A stretch of 64,000 nucleotides of DNA, taken from assembly GCF_014207845.1 (NCBI RefSeq), contig NZ_JACHLC010000004.1, positions 186,001 through 250,000 on the forward strand, read 5' to 3'. Position numbers and translations under genes: made by a program. Shown piece after piece: positions 53,156-62,574 of this stretch (positions within the stretch are counted from its first letter, which is position 1; each line of letters starts with the position of its first letter). Source of the stretch: Chryseobacterium shigense. Its GTDB lineage: Bacteria > Bacteroidota > Bacteroidia > Flavobacteriales > Weeksellaceae. The notes under the pieces are model-generated. The model was not told the origin of the DNA and did not search any database. It saw only the letters and a list, made by a program, of their open reading frames with translations.

Positions 53156-53890
53156 TTAAAATTCGTACCCTACATCCACAAGAAACAATCCATGGCCCGG
53201 AGCTGAAGTTCCTGCCGCATTACGATGCTTGTCTTCAATAATTTTGCGAAGATCTTCAGGTTTTATTTTACCACTTCCGATTTCAACCATAGTCCCTACA
53301 ATAGCGCGGACCATATTTCTGAGAAATCGGTTGGCTGAAACCGTAAACTTAAGTTCTGTTCCATCCTGCTCCCACTCTGCTTTGTAGATTTTGCAGATAT
53401 TGGTTTTATTATCGGTTTTTAATTTGGCAAAACTTGTAAAATCTTCATATTCAAATAAAATTTTACAGGCTTCATTCATCCTGCTGATATCCAGCGGTCT
53501 TTTCCAGTGCTGCCATGCCGATTCCTGAGTGAAAGGGTTTTTCGCCAGGGAAATATAATACTCGTACGTTCTGTAGGTAGCATCAAAACGGGCATGAAAA
53601 TCCTCTTTCACTGGAAAGATCCTTTTTACAGCAATATCAGGTGGCAGGAAACTATTCAATTTATAAGCTAAATTCATTTCCGCCACAGCATGCTCCGTAT
53701 CGAAATGGGCAAATATTTTTCTGGCATGAACGCCTGTATCCGTTCTTCCGGCTCCTGTTGTTTTAATTTCTTCCCTCAGTATAGTAGAAAGGGCTTTTTC
53801 CAGCTCTTCCTGCACAGAAATGGCATCCGGCTGTATCTGATAACCGAAATAATTTTTCCCGTTGTAAGAAAATTCAATAAAGTATCTCAA
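53156..53890 (-). CDS. truA: tRNA pseudouridine synthase A
   Basis: I take the TTG whose first base is 53890 (RYFIEFSYNGKNYFGYQ), giving 244 residues. The longer frame to 54067 would run over the start of lpxK on the other strand. The catalytic Asp lies in GAGRTDTGVHA near residue 52, and RFLRNMVRAIVGTM and GHGLFLVDVGY close the fold. TruA makes pseudouridine at positions 38-40 of tRNA anticodon arms. The stop lies close to a 150-bp gap with a small - strand gene beyond. TTG starts are unusual, so the start is less certain than the identity. Confidence 0.95.
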   Translation of the reverse strand: MRYFIEFSYNGKNYFGYQIQPDAISVQEELEKALSTILREEIKTTGAGRTDTGVHARKIFAHFDTEHAVAEMNLAYKLNSFLPPDIAVKRIFPVKEDFHARFDATYRTYEYYISLAKNPFTQESAWQHWKRPLDISRMNEACKILFEYEDFTSFAKLKTDNKTNICKIYKAEWEQDGTELKFTVSANRFLRNMVRAIVGTMVEIGSGKIKPEDLRKIIEDKHRNAAGTSAPGHGLFLVDVGYEF

Positions 53891-53985
53891 TGTATGATAA
53901 ATAACTCTACAAAAATACTTTAATTTAATGAAATATTTGTTGAAAAGTCTTTGAGAATATTGCTCAGAATCCTTGTGAAAATTCC

Positions 53986-53993
53986 TATTTTTG
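53986..53993 (+). promoter_or_regulatory. Probable -7 box of lpxK
   Basis: TATTTTTG, exact TAnnTTTG, ends seven bases before the lpxK ATG, so the transcript is leaderless or nearly so. Confidence 0.55.
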
Positions 53994-54000
53994 CAAACGT

Positions 54001-55026
54001 ATGAAAAGATGGTACCTTTATCCTTTTTCCCTCGGTTATCATTTGGTAACGGGTATCCGGAACACAATGTATGATCTGGGCGTTTTTAAAACGACAAAGT
54101 TCAAGACTCCGATAATCAATGTCGGTAACCTTTCTGTGGGCGGAAGCGGAAAATCACCAATGGTGATGTATCTTGCCCAATACCTGTCCAAACATTACAG
54201 GACGGGAGTTCTTTCACGCGGTTACGGAAGGTTGACGAAAGGCTACGAAGTAACGAATTATGAAAGCAACTATAAAATTGTAGGTGATGAAGCCATGCAG
54301 CTTTTTGAGCGCTTCAAAAACCGTTTCGTTATTGCCGTTTCAGAAGAAAGAGTTCCCGGAGCCAAAAAAGTGATTGAAGATATGGATCTTGATGTTCTTG
54401 TTTTGGATGATGCCCTGCAGCACAGAGCCATCAAAGCAGGATTCAATATTCTGATGACGGATTTTAATGATCCTTATTTTAAAGATCACCTTCTGCCTGC
54501 CGGAGATTTAAGAGAATCCAGAAACGGCTCCAAAAGAGCCAATATCATCATGGTCAGCAAATGCCCTGATGAACTTACCGAAGAAACCAAACGCTACTAT
54601 ATTTCAAGGATCAGGCCGTCCCATAACCAGAAAGTATTCTTTTCATCCATCGGTTATGATGAAAACGTGTACGGAAAAGACAAGATGCTTCCGGACAATA
54701 ACCTGAACTATTACGACATCCTTCTCATCACAGGAATTGCCAACCCTAAACCGCTTCTTGAGCATCTGGCAAAATTTTCACAACGGGTTAAGCATTTAAA
54801 ATTCAGGGATCATCATAATTTTACAGATGACGACATTAAAAAAATCACTGCTGAATATAAAAAACTAGGCGAATATAAGCTGATTCTTACCACAGAGAAA
54901 GATTATGTACGTCTGAAAACTTTTGACTATCTTAGAGAAATTGTTTACTACTGGCCTATTAATGTTATCATTGATAAAAAGGAAGAATTCAACCAAATCA
55001 TCTTAGATTATGTTAGAAAAAATTAA
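54001..55026 (+). CDS. lpxK: Tetraacyldisaccharide 4'-kinase
   Basis: A 341-residue protein. N-terminal membrane-associated region, then the extended P-loop VGNLSVGGSGKSP (residues 41-53), LSRGYGR, DDALQHRAIKAGFNILM and the catalytic/ligand loop FRDHHNFTDDD. LpxK phosphorylates the lipid A disaccharide at the 4' position at the inner membrane. Length and motifs are complete. It overlaps the PNP gene by 17 bp, suggesting co-translation. Confidence 0.95.
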   Translation: MKRWYLYPFSLGYHLVTGIRNTMYDLGVFKTTKFKTPIINVGNLSVGGSGKSPMVMYLAQYLSKHYRTGVLSRGYGRLTKGYEVTNYESNYKIVGDEAMQLFERFKNRFVIAVSEERVPGAKKVIEDMDLDVLVLDDALQHRAIKAGFNILMTDFNDPYFKDHLLPAGDLRESRNGSKRANIIMVSKCPDELTEETKRYYISRIRPSHNQKVFFSSIGYDENVYGKDKMLPDNNLNYYDILLITGIANPKPLLEHLAKFSQRVKHLKFRDHHNFTDDDIKKITAEYKKLGEYKLILTTEKDYVRLKTFDYLREIVYYWPINVIIDKKEEFNQIILDYVRKN

Positions 55027-55825
55027 GCAGACTGCTGATTTCATCAAAAATACCATCAAAGAAGTTCCGGATTTTGCCGTTGTTTTAGGCTCCGGCCTGG
55101 GAAAACTGCAGGATGAAGTGGAAGCTATTCATGTTTTGGAATATTCTGAAATTCCTAATTTTCCCCAGACCACTGTTGTCGGGCATGGAGGAAAATTAAT
55201 TTACGGAATTCTGGAGGGTAAAAAAGTTCTGATGATGAGCGGGCGTTTTCATTATTATGAAGGCCATTCCATGGAAACGGTAACTTTCCCGATCAGGGTT
55301 TTTCATCTTCTGGGAATTAAAAATCTTATCCTTTCCAATGCTTCTGGTGGTATAAATCAAACTTACGGTATTGCAGATATTATTATTTTAAAAGATCATA
55401 TCAATATGATGCCTGAACATCCGCTTCGGGGTAAAAATATTGAATCATTCGGACCGCGTTTTGTGGATATGAGTGAACCTTATAACAAAAAAATGATCGA
55501 AACCGCCGAGAAGGCTGCCGCTGAGAACAATATTAACATTTACCAGGGAGTTTATGTGGCTTTACAGGGCCCAACTTTTGAAACGCCAGCAGAATATGGC
55601 ATGATTAAAGCCATTGGTGGTGATATGGTAGGAATGAGCACTGTTCCTGAAGTTATTGTTGCCAGACATATGAATATGGATGTTTTCTGCATTTCCGTTA
55701 TCACAGACCTTGGCGGACCGGATATTGCACTTTCCGTTTCCCATGAAGAAGTTCTGAATGCTGCGAATAAAGCCATGCCGAATGTCATTGCCGTAGTAAA
55801 AGGCCTGGTCAAAAACTATCAGTAG
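55010..55825 (+). CDS. Purine nucleoside phosphorylase (trimeric class)
   Basis: A 271-residue enzyme of the PNP/MTAP class II fold. Phosphate and purine site segments are VLGSGLGKL, GHGGKLIYG, MSGRFHYYEGHSME, NASGGIN, and ALQGPTFETPAEY then VGMSTVPEVIVARHMN. It splits inosine and guanosine with phosphate. Its ATG lies inside the 3' end of lpxK (17-bp overlap), so it is co-expressed with lipid A kinase, an arrangement seen in other flavobacteria. Confidence 0.95.
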   Translation: MLEKIKQTADFIKNTIKEVPDFAVVLGSGLGKLQDEVEAIHVLEYSEIPNFPQTTVVGHGGKLIYGILEGKKVLMMSGRFHYYEGHSMETVTFPIRVFHLLGIKNLILSNASGGINQTYGIADIIILKDHINMMPEHPLRGKNIESFGPRFVDMSEPYNKKMIETAEKAAAENNINIYQGVYVALQGPTFETPAEYGMIKAIGGDMVGMSTVPEVIVARHMNMDVFCISVITDLGGPDIALSVSHEEVLNAANKAMPNVIAVVKGLVKNYQ

Positions 55826-55928
55826 GCATTTATAGAAATTTTCAATCTCATAAATTTTTCCTAATTCATAAGAAATCAATTATAAATTGCGTTTCATTGT
55901 TTAGATTTGTATCTATGAAATTGAAAAA

Positions 55929-56444
55929 ATGAAAAAGTTAGCATTAATTTTTATGATAAGTGTTTTCGGACTGGGCTATTCACAACAGCAGCCGAAAGTA
56001 CTCAAAACAAGTTTCTCCAAAGAAGCTTTGACGCAGAAACTGGAAGATGAAGAAGGAAAGAACGTTACCATTCAGCAGATTCTTGATTCCCACAAAGGAA
56101 AAGTTCTGGTGATCGATTTCTGGGCAGGATGGTGCAGAGACTGTTTAAAAGCCCTTCCAAAAGCCGAAGAACTTGAAAAAAACAATCCGAATATAGATTT
56201 CGTATTCCTCTCACTGGAAAGATCCAAAGAAGGTTTTGACAAGAGTCTTGACAGATTCAATATGAAGGATAAGGATAATTACTGGTTTGCTTCCGGCTGG
56301 AAAAATGATTTCAACAACTATATCGACCTCAACTGGATTCCAAGATATATGGTCATAGACCAGAAATCCTCTATTGCAAAATATTATGCAATCTCCCCTG
56401 AGGACCCGGAAATCCAGGAAACCATCAACCGTCTTTTACAATAA
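55929..56444 (+). CDS. TlpA/thioredoxin-like protein, exported
   Basis: A 171-residue protein with a signal peptide (MKKLALIFMISVFGLGYSQ). The thioredoxin domain has VIDFWAGWCRDCLKALPKAEEL with the active-site pair Cys69 and Cys72 (CRDC), and a cis-Pro in WIPRYMV near residue 138. The arrangement suits a periplasmic disulfide reductase, e.g. in cytochrome or protein repair. A TAGATTTG box at 55902-55909 is its likely promoter. Its stop overlaps the next gene by one base. Confidence 0.9.
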   Translation: MKKLALIFMISVFGLGYSQQQPKVLKTSFSKEALTQKLEDEEGKNVTIQQILDSHKGKVLVIDFWAGWCRDCLKALPKAEELEKNNPNIDFVFLSLERSKEGFDKSLDRFNMKDKDNYWFASGWKNDFNNYIDLNWIPRYMVIDQKSSIAKYYAISPEDPEIQETINRLLQ

Positions 56445-56899
56445 TGATTGTCCGGGAAGCTACAGAACAAGATCATAAAGTTCTTTTAGAATTTGAACAG
56501 GGAATTGTTTCTGCTGAAAGACCATTTAACAGCACTCTTATAGCCGGAGAAATTCATTACTATGATCTGCTTCACCTGATAAAATCTGACGAAGCCTTCG
56601 TACTTGTCGTTGAAGAAAATAACGAAATCATAGCTTCCGGTTATGCACTCATCAGAAAACCGGCAAATAACTATTCCAATTTTGAGCAGTATGCTTATCT
56701 GGGATTTATGTATGTAAAACCTGAGCACAGAGGAAAAGGAATCAATAAACTGATCCTTGATGGATTAATCAGCTGGGCAAAGTCCAGAGATATTTCCGAA
56801 ATAAGACTCGATGTTTATGCTCAAAATGAATCTGCTGTAAAAGCTTATGAAAAAGCAGGATTTGAATCCTTACTCGTTACCATGAGAATGAAAACATAA
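56444..56899 (+). CDS. GNAT acetyltransferase
   Basis: A 151-residue N-acetyltransferase: MIVREATEQDHKVLLEFEQG at the start, acetyl-CoA motif YVKPEHRGKGINKLI near 104-118, and the C-terminal NESAVKAYEKAGFESL helix. Substrate unknown. Its ATG overlaps the stop of the thioredoxin-like gene (ATAATGATT), so they are translated together although their functions are not evidently related. Confidence 0.9.
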   Translation: MIVREATEQDHKVLLEFEQGIVSAERPFNSTLIAGEIHYYDLLHLIKSDEAFVLVVEENNEIIASGYALIRKPANNYSNFEQYAYLGFMYVKPEHRGKGINKLILDGLISWAKSRDISEIRLDVYAQNESAVKAYEKAGFESLLVTMRMKT

Positions 56900-56929
56900 T
56901 CAGAATTCAATTCAAAATAAAGGAATCCA

Positions 56930-56937
56930 TATCTTTG
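56930..56937 (+). promoter_or_regulatory. Probable -7 box of dinB
   Basis: TATCTTTG, exact TAnnTTTG, ends four bases before the dinB ATG, indicating a leaderless or near-leaderless transcript. No SOS-type palindrome is visible beside it. Confidence 0.5.
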
Positions 56938-56941
56938 CGGT

Positions 56942-58036
56942 ATGGATTCTTCTTTTCCCATCCGCAAGATTATTCATGTTGATATGGATGCGTTTTACGC
57001 TTCTGTGGAACAGCATGACAATCCCTCGCTTAAGGGGAAACCCATTGCTGTAGGAGGAGAACACCGGGGTGTGGTTTCGGCAGCAAGCTATGAAGCAAGA
57101 AAATATGGCGTACGTTCGGCAATGCCCAGTAAAACAGCTAAGGAAAAATGCCCGCATATTATTTTTGTTCCGCCCCGCTTTGCCCGGTATAAAGAAATAT
57201 CAAGACAGATCCGTGAAATTTTTCACGAATACACTGATCTTGTAGAACCTCTTTCTTTAGACGAAGCTTATCTTGACGTTACCGAAAATAAGAAAGACAT
57301 AGAATCTGCCAACCAGATTGCCAAAGAAATCCGTCAGAAAATATTTGAGCAAACCGGATTAACTGCTTCTGCAGGGATTTCAGTAAATAAATTCCTGGCA
57401 AAAGTAGCTTCCGATATCAATAAACCAAATGGCCAGAAAACCATTCACCCTGACAGAATTGAAGGCTTTCTTGAAGAGCTTCCGGTTGAAAAATTTTACG
57501 GTGTAGGAAAAGTTACGGCTAACAAAATGTTTAGTTTAGGAATTTATAAAGGAAAAGATTTAAAGAAAAAGACCATTGAAGAACTTGTAAGGCTTTTTGG
57601 AAAGTCCGGGAGCTATTATTACCATGTTGTTCGCGGTATTCATAATTCTGAGGTAAAACCTCACCGGATCCAGAAGAGTGTTGCTGTGGAAAGAACTTTC
57701 TTTGAGGATCTTTTTGATGACCAGGCAATCAACGAAAAACTGGAACACCTGAGCAAAGAACTTCATCAGAGATTACAAAAGAATAATATTCTGGGCAGGG
57801 CTTTAACCTTAAAAATTAAATATAAAGATTTTTCTCTTTATACCAGAAGCTTCACAAAGGAAGAATACTTTACTTCCGCCGAACAGTACTTCAATACCGG
57901 GAAAAGACTTTGGGAACTCAGGCCTTTTGACAAACCTGTAAGATTATTGGGACTTTCTCTCTCCCACCTCAACACCGAAGAAAAAAAACAGGTTTCCATT
58001 CAACTAAAAATTCCGTTTGAAGAATTTGAACGCTGA
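56942..58036 (+). CDS. dinB: DNA polymerase IV
   Basis: A 364-residue Y-family polymerase. Catalytic segments are HVDMDAFYASVEQ (residues about 11-23) and LDEAYLDVTEN (about 108-118) with Asp-Glu. The fingers part reads GVVSAASYEARKYGVRSAMPS. The helix-hairpin-helix KFYGVGKVTANKMFSLGI and little-finger domain follow. The final RIPFEEFER-like tail (KIPFEEFER) could be the beta-clamp contact region. It copies past damaged bases with low fidelity. The start begins MDSSFPIRKIIHVDMD; no shorter start is needed. Confidence 0.96.
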   Translation: MDSSFPIRKIIHVDMDAFYASVEQHDNPSLKGKPIAVGGEHRGVVSAASYEARKYGVRSAMPSKTAKEKCPHIIFVPPRFARYKEISRQIREIFHEYTDLVEPLSLDEAYLDVTENKKDIESANQIAKEIRQKIFEQTGLTASAGISVNKFLAKVASDINKPNGQKTIHPDRIEGFLEELPVEKFYGVGKVTANKMFSLGIYKGKDLKKKTIEELVRLFGKSGSYYYHVVRGIHNSEVKPHRIQKSVAVERTFFEDLFDDQAINEKLEHLSKELHQRLQKNNILGRALTLKIKYKDFSLYTRSFTKEEYFTSAEQYFNTGKRLWELRPFDKPVRLLGLSLSHLNTEEKKQVSIQLKIPFEEFER

Positions 58037-58086
58037 CGGGTGGAAAATTTTCACTATCTTGTAGAAAATCAACCAAATTACAGCCT

Positions 58087-59559
58087 ATGAATGCAACGAT
58101 GATTCAATTTTTCCACTGGTATTCTGAAGGAAACGGAACACTATGGAAAGAAGCAGAAAAGGAGGCTGCCCACCTGGCAGAATTAGGAATCACTTCGGTA
58201 TGGTTTCCTCCTGCTTATAAAGGGGCAAATGGCGGTTACTCGGTAGGTTACGATGCTTATGATCTGTACGATCTCGGAGAATTTGACCAGAAAGGAAGTA
58301 TTCCTACCAAATACGGGAGTAAGGATGATTACTTAAATACCATTAAAGCTTTAAAAAAACAGAATATTGAAGTTATAGTGGACATTGTTTTGGGACATAA
58401 GGCAGGCGGTGACGAACTGGAAAAGTTTAAAGCTGTAAAAGTAGACGAAAACAACAGGGAAAAAGTGATTTCCGATGTCATTGAGATAGAATCCTATACC
58501 CAATTCACATTTCCCGGAAGAGAAAAAAAATATTCTGATTTTGAATGGAATTTCACCTGTTTCAGCGGCGTGGATTATGCTGAAGGAATGGATTCACACA
58601 TTTTTAAGATCCAGTCCGAATACGGAAACGACTGGGAAGAAATGATTGATGATGAAAAAGGGAATTATGATTACCTGATGTATAACGACATTGAGCACCG
58701 TAACCCTTTTGTACGGGAAGAATTAAACAGCTGGGCAGAATGGTATTTCAGCCTGAGCGATTTTGATGGAGTAAGGCTCGATGCCTTAAAGCATATCTCA
58801 TTTGATTTTTATAAGGAATGGCTCACCATGCTCCGTTCCAATTCAGGAAAAAACATTTTTGCGGTGGGAGAATACTGGGCTCCCGGACAGCTGAATCTTC
58901 TTCAGAAATATATTGAGGTTACGGAAGGATGCATGAGTCTTTTTGACAGCTCGTTGCAGAATAATTTCCATACTGCTTCAAGGGAGGGAGATTCCTATGA
59001 TCTCCGGAGAATTTTTGACCAGACTCTTACCCAGGCTGATCCAATGCATTCCGTAAGCCTTGTAGACAACCATGATACGCAGCCTCTCCAGGATCTTGAA
59101 GCTCCGGTAGAATTATGGTTTAAACCGCTGGCATATGCACTTATTTTGCTCCGTGAAAATGGTTATCCATGTGTATTTTACCCGGATCTGTATGGTGCCC
59201 GGTATGTTGATAAAGGCGGAGATGGAAATGATCAGGAAATTTTCCTTGAGAAGGTGGATGGCATTGAAGAACTCCTTAAAGCCAGAAAAGATCATGCTTA
59301 CGGAAACCAGCGGGATTATTTTGAAGATGCCAACTGCTTAGGCTGGACACGTGAAGGAGATGATGCGCATTCCGGATGCGCTGTGGTTTTAAGCAATAAA
59401 GAGGCTTACAACAAGCCTATGGAAATGGGGAAACAGCATGCTGGCAAAAATTTTAAAGATTTACTTAAAAGGTTTGAGGAAACTGTAATGATTGATGAAA
59501 ACGGCTGGGGAAATTTTCCGGTTCCTGCAGGAAATGTAAGCGTCTGGATTCCTGAATAA
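58087..59559 (+). CDS. Cytoplasmic alpha-amylase (GH13)
   Basis: A 490-residue enzyme without signal peptide, so intracellular, like the AmyA type of enterobacteria. GH13 regions are visible: VDIVLGHKA (region I), GVRLDALKHI with the nucleophile Asp near 234 (II), AVGEYW with the acid Glu (III) and LVDNHDT with the transition-state Asp (IV). It hydrolyses alpha-1,4-glucans such as maltodextrins or glycogen. No neighbouring glycogen genes; it is transcribed alone. Confidence 0.95.
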   Translation: MNATMIQFFHWYSEGNGTLWKEAEKEAAHLAELGITSVWFPPAYKGANGGYSVGYDAYDLYDLGEFDQKGSIPTKYGSKDDYLNTIKALKKQNIEVIVDIVLGHKAGGDELEKFKAVKVDENNREKVISDVIEIESYTQFTFPGREKKYSDFEWNFTCFSGVDYAEGMDSHIFKIQSEYGNDWEEMIDDEKGNYDYLMYNDIEHRNPFVREELNSWAEWYFSLSDFDGVRLDALKHISFDFYKEWLTMLRSNSGKNIFAVGEYWAPGQLNLLQKYIEVTEGCMSLFDSSLQNNFHTASREGDSYDLRRIFDQTLTQADPMHSVSLVDNHDTQPLQDLEAPVELWFKPLAYALILLRENGYPCVFYPDLYGARYVDKGGDGNDQEIFLEKVDGIEELLKARKDHAYGNQRDYFEDANCLGWTREGDDAHSGCAVVLSNKEAYNKPMEMGKQHAGKNFKDLLKRFEETVMIDENGWGNFPVPAGNVSVWIPE

Positions 59560-59585
59560 CTTTCTATATTTTGGGCATCTGCTTT

Positions 59586-60923
59586 TTAAAAGCTTATTTT
59601 CCGGATTTTTAAAATGTCCGGCTTTTCCGAATCATCAGAAATATTTCCTGTTCTGGCAAATTCGGCCCAGATTGCTCTTAATTTCTTTCCATTTTCATTG
59701 ATATATTCCCACGGAATATCTTTCAGCATCTCTGAGGATTTCCAGGCAGATTCATTTCCGAAAATCAAAGGAAGATCAATACAATGCGGTGCCCCGATAC
59801 GGCTGCTTTCTGATCCTGAATGAATTCTGAACAGATAAACATTTCCTCCTGCTTTTGCATAATTTTCAGCGAAAATTTTTGCAGGAATTCCATAGATGAG
59901 CTCCGTAGTTTTTTCAACTGTTTTATCCATGATTTTTAATCCAAGACCTTTTCCAAAATATTTATTCAATGCGTCTGAGGTTTTAAGATAGAATGCTGTT
60001 TCATTATTATTAAGTCCGATCAGTACATCATATTTTTTGGCATTTCCCTTCCATTTTTCTATAGATTCTTCTTCCCTGCATAAAGGTGGATAGCCATACT
60101 GAATACCAAAAGGCATGGCAGCTTTCAAACCATATTTTATGACAGACGGCACATATTTTTTGTATTCCTCCATCATTTTAAAAACATCGGTTTCGGTTTT
60201 AAGCCCCTCTGTTTTTTTGAGAAATTCCGCAGACATTTTCTGCCTTTTATGACGTAATCCTAATGGCGCACTCTGGATAATCACTCTTTGAAACAAGCCC
60301 TCAACACCTTCGGAAATCATAAGATGGGCAATGGCATCACCACCCGAAGACTGGCCTAAAAGGATAATATTCCCTGCATCACCTCCAAATTCTGAAATAT
60401 AATTCCTGATCCATTTTAATGCCTCTATTATATCAAACAGTCCTAAATTTGGTGGTATTTCACCGCCTCCCAGAAAACCGAAAAGTCCAAGCCTGTAAGA
60501 TACAGCAACCACAATAATCTGTTGTTCCCTTACCCAGTCGCTGGGATCAGAGGTAGGAAGGTCACCACATCCTATCTCATGGGAACCACCGTGAATCCAG
60601 ACTACAACTGGAAGCTTTTCATTTTCTGTAAAGCTGTCAGGACGGAAAACCGAGAGATATTGTGTTGATTCATCCGGTTCAAAATTTTCAATATGAGTGG
60701 GACCAATCATTTTTTCAGCCAGCGGACTGATAGCCTGCGGGCAAACAGGAATTTTATCCGGGAAAATAATTTCTGAAGAAGGCTGTTCTGCAACAGGTTT
60801 CTGAAATCTTTCAGAACGGGCATACCGGATACTTTGGGCTTTAATAACGCCTCTGTTTTTTAGTGCAATAACTTTCCCGAAAGAAGTCTGAAAAATGTGG
60901 GTTGTGGTCTGCTCAACAGTCAT
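59586..60923 (-). CDS. Type B carboxylesterase
   Basis: A 445-residue alpha/beta hydrolase of the carboxylesterase/lipase family: VVVWIHGGSHEIGCG (oxyanion HGG), elbow LLGQSSGGDA with catalytic Ser, and a C-terminal His in GAPHCIDLPLIFG. No signal peptide, so cytosolic. Substrate is an ester of unknown type, e.g. p-nitrobenzyl-esterase-like. The start is the ATG whose first base is 60923 (MTVEQTTTHIFQTSFGKV). An intergenic inverted repeat lies upstream, before an AraC-type regulator on the same strand. Confidence 0.92.
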   Translation of the reverse strand: MTVEQTTTHIFQTSFGKVIALKNRGVIKAQSIRYARSERFQKPVAEQPSSEIIFPDKIPVCPQAISPLAEKMIGPTHIENFEPDESTQYLSVFRPDSFTENEKLPVVVWIHGGSHEIGCGDLPTSDPSDWVREQQIIVVAVSYRLGLFGFLGGGEIPPNLGLFDIIEALKWIRNYISEFGGDAGNIILLGQSSGGDAIAHLMISEGVEGLFQRVIIQSAPLGLRHKRQKMSAEFLKKTEGLKTETDVFKMMEEYKKYVPSVIKYGLKAAMPFGIQYGYPPLCREEESIEKWKGNAKKYDVLIGLNNNETAFYLKTSDALNKYFGKGLGLKIMDKTVEKTTELIYGIPAKIFAENYAKAGGNVYLFRIHSGSESSRIGAPHCIDLPLIFGNESAWKSSEMLKDIPWEYINENGKKLRAIWAEFARTGNISDDSEKPDILKIRKISF

Positions 60924-61011
60924 TTTAAAAACTTTGAAAAATTTTATCTATTAAAATTAATTCAGTTTTTTGAAATAAGGAAATTTTCTTTGCTAAAAAT
61001 ACAGTAAGTTT

Positions 61012-61098
61012 AAACACGAATGTCACTAATTTTTAACACTAATTTTCACAAATAAAAAGTTGTGATATTTGTGAAGAACATTAGTATTATTTGTGTTT
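61012..61098. repeat. Intergenic inverted repeat with CACAAAT core
   Basis: AAACACGAATGTCACTAAT (61012-61030) is roughly inverted at 61080-61098, and inside it CACAAAT (61047-61053) pairs with ATTTGTG (61067-61073). Such AAACACGAATNNCAC words are typical dispersed intergenic repeats in Bacteroidota genomes (from memory). Confidence 0.6.
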
Positions 61099-61106
61099 TT
61101 AAATGA

Positions 61107-62009
61107 TCAGTTTAGAGTTTTATATTCGCTCGGGGAAACTCCTACTTTAGTTTTGAATAATCTTGTAAAATGCTGGGGATATTTAAACCCAAGGTCATAG
61201 GAAATCTCACTGATTGATTTTGACGGATTCAGGATCTGTTCTTTGGCAACATCAATCAGCTTATTATGAATAAATTCCTGAGCGGAAACTCCTAATTCTT
61301 TTTTGATCAAATCACCGAAATAATTGGCAGACAGGTTCAGTTTTTCTGCAAAATAGTTAACCATCGGGAAACCAATATTTTTGGGGTTGTCAGATTTTAA
61401 ATAATCATCCACCAGATTTTCAAATTTCCCGATAACGCCCTGATTTACATGGTCTCTTGTAATAAACTGACGGTCGTAGAAACGCATACAGTAATTTAAA
61501 AACAATTCAATATTGTTTACAATTAGCGATTTGCTGTGTTTATCGATAGACTGTTCAAGTTCAAGCTTTATATTCTTAAAACATTCCAGTACAATTTCTC
61601 TTTCTTTTTCCGAAAGGTGCAATGCCTCGTGTACGTCATAGGAAAAGAAGCTGTAATCTTTGATATTTTTGCCAAGATTGGTTCCTTTGATAAGATCCGG
61701 ATGAAAAAGCAAAGCATATCCGCCCGGCTGCACAAACTTTCCGTCGTTCGTCACTCCGCTTACCTGTCCGGGAGCAATAAAAACCAGCGTTCCTTCCTGA
61801 TAGTCGTAGCTGTGTTTTCCGTAATGCATATCACCGCAGATCACATCTTTCAGAAAAACGGTATAAAAGGTATAGGTTCTTTTATATTGGCAGATGGGAT
61901 CAGATTTTGCAAAATCTACCACACTTACCAGCGGATGCAGGGTTTCATGATTCACCATTTTATTGTAATCTGAAACGCTGTTTACTTTTTCAACTTCCTG
62001 ATCTTCCAT
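61107..62009 (-). CDS. AraC-family transcriptional regulator
   Basis: A 300-residue regulator with an N-terminal cupin-like ligand domain (residues 30-170) and a C-terminal double HTH (about 200-298): YFAEKLNLSANYFGDLIKKELG and KSISEISYDLGFKYPQHFTRLFKTKVGVSPSEYK. It is divergent from the cupin and alcohol dehydrogenase genes, 133 bp apart, its likely targets. This arrangement (AraC, cupin, zinc alcohol dehydrogenase) is common for aldehyde detoxification, but the inducer is unknown. Confidence 0.94.
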   Translation of the reverse strand: MEDQEVEKVNSVSDYNKMVNHETLHPLVSVVDFAKSDPICQYKRTYTFYTVFLKDVICGDMHYGKHSYDYQEGTLVFIAPGQVSGVTNDGKFVQPGGYALLFHPDLIKGTNLGKNIKDYSFFSYDVHEALHLSEKEREIVLECFKNIKLELEQSIDKHSKSLIVNNIELFLNYCMRFYDRQFITRDHVNQGVIGKFENLVDDYLKSDNPKNIGFPMVNYFAEKLNLSANYFGDLIKKELGVSAQEFIHNKLIDVAKEQILNPSKSISEISYDLGFKYPQHFTRLFKTKVGVSPSEYKTLN

Positions 62010-62142
62010 TGACTGTCTTTTTAAGCTTATTCAAAATTACCATTTTCCTGCGACCTTTTTTATAGTGTCTGTAAAATTGGTAAGTATTTCGGTAATCTGT
62101 ATAAGTGGTGTTTATTTAAAAGTATCGACTTTTGTAATCATT

Positions 62143-62547
62143 ATGGAAACATGGAATACACCTATTTTTTCAAAAGGGGAAAAAGCTCCTGAAGCTTATT
62201 TTTCCGGAGGAACAGCCTGGGTTCAGATTTTGAAATCTAACGAGGATGAGCTGAACTACCAGATCGGAAATGTTATTTTTGAACCTGGCTGCAGAAATAA
62301 CTGGCACTTTCATGGAGGTGGCCAGATTTTAATCGTAACTTCAGGGACGGGAGTTTATCAGGAGAAAGGAAAACCTGCACAGGTTTTACGTCCGGGAGAT
62401 GTGGTGAATATCCTTCCGGGTGTTATCCACTGGCATGGAGCATCTGCCGATAGTGAATTCACGCATATTGCCATTAATCCGAATACTCAAAACGGTATTG
62501 TGGAATGGCTGGAGCCTGTAAGTGATGAAGAATACAGCAATTTATAA
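62143..62547 (+). CDS. Cupin-domain protein
   Basis: A 134-residue protein from the ATG at 62143 (METWNTPIFSKGEKAPEAYF); a longer frame to 62065 has no family support. The cupin metal site is NNWHFHGGGQ, then an Glu/Gln position, and IHWHG in the second motif. Related proteins are carboxymuconolactone-decarboxylase-fused or stand-alone quercetinase-like cupins, often beside alcohol dehydrogenases in AraC-controlled operons. The reaction is unknown. It ends 27 bp before the dehydrogenase gene. Confidence 0.9.
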   Translation: METWNTPIFSKGEKAPEAYFSGGTAWVQILKSNEDELNYQIGNVIFEPGCRNNWHFHGGGQILIVTSGTGVYQEKGKPAQVLRPGDVVNILPGVIHWHGASADSEFTHIAINPNTQNGIVEWLEPVSDEEYSNL

Positions 62548-62574
62548 CTGAACTTAATTAAATTAAATAAACCA

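Noticed and set aside
53891..54067. A longer N-terminus for TruA
   Set aside because: It would overlap the lpxK start on the opposite strand, and the added residues are unlike TruA; the TTG at 53890 gives the normal beginning of the family.
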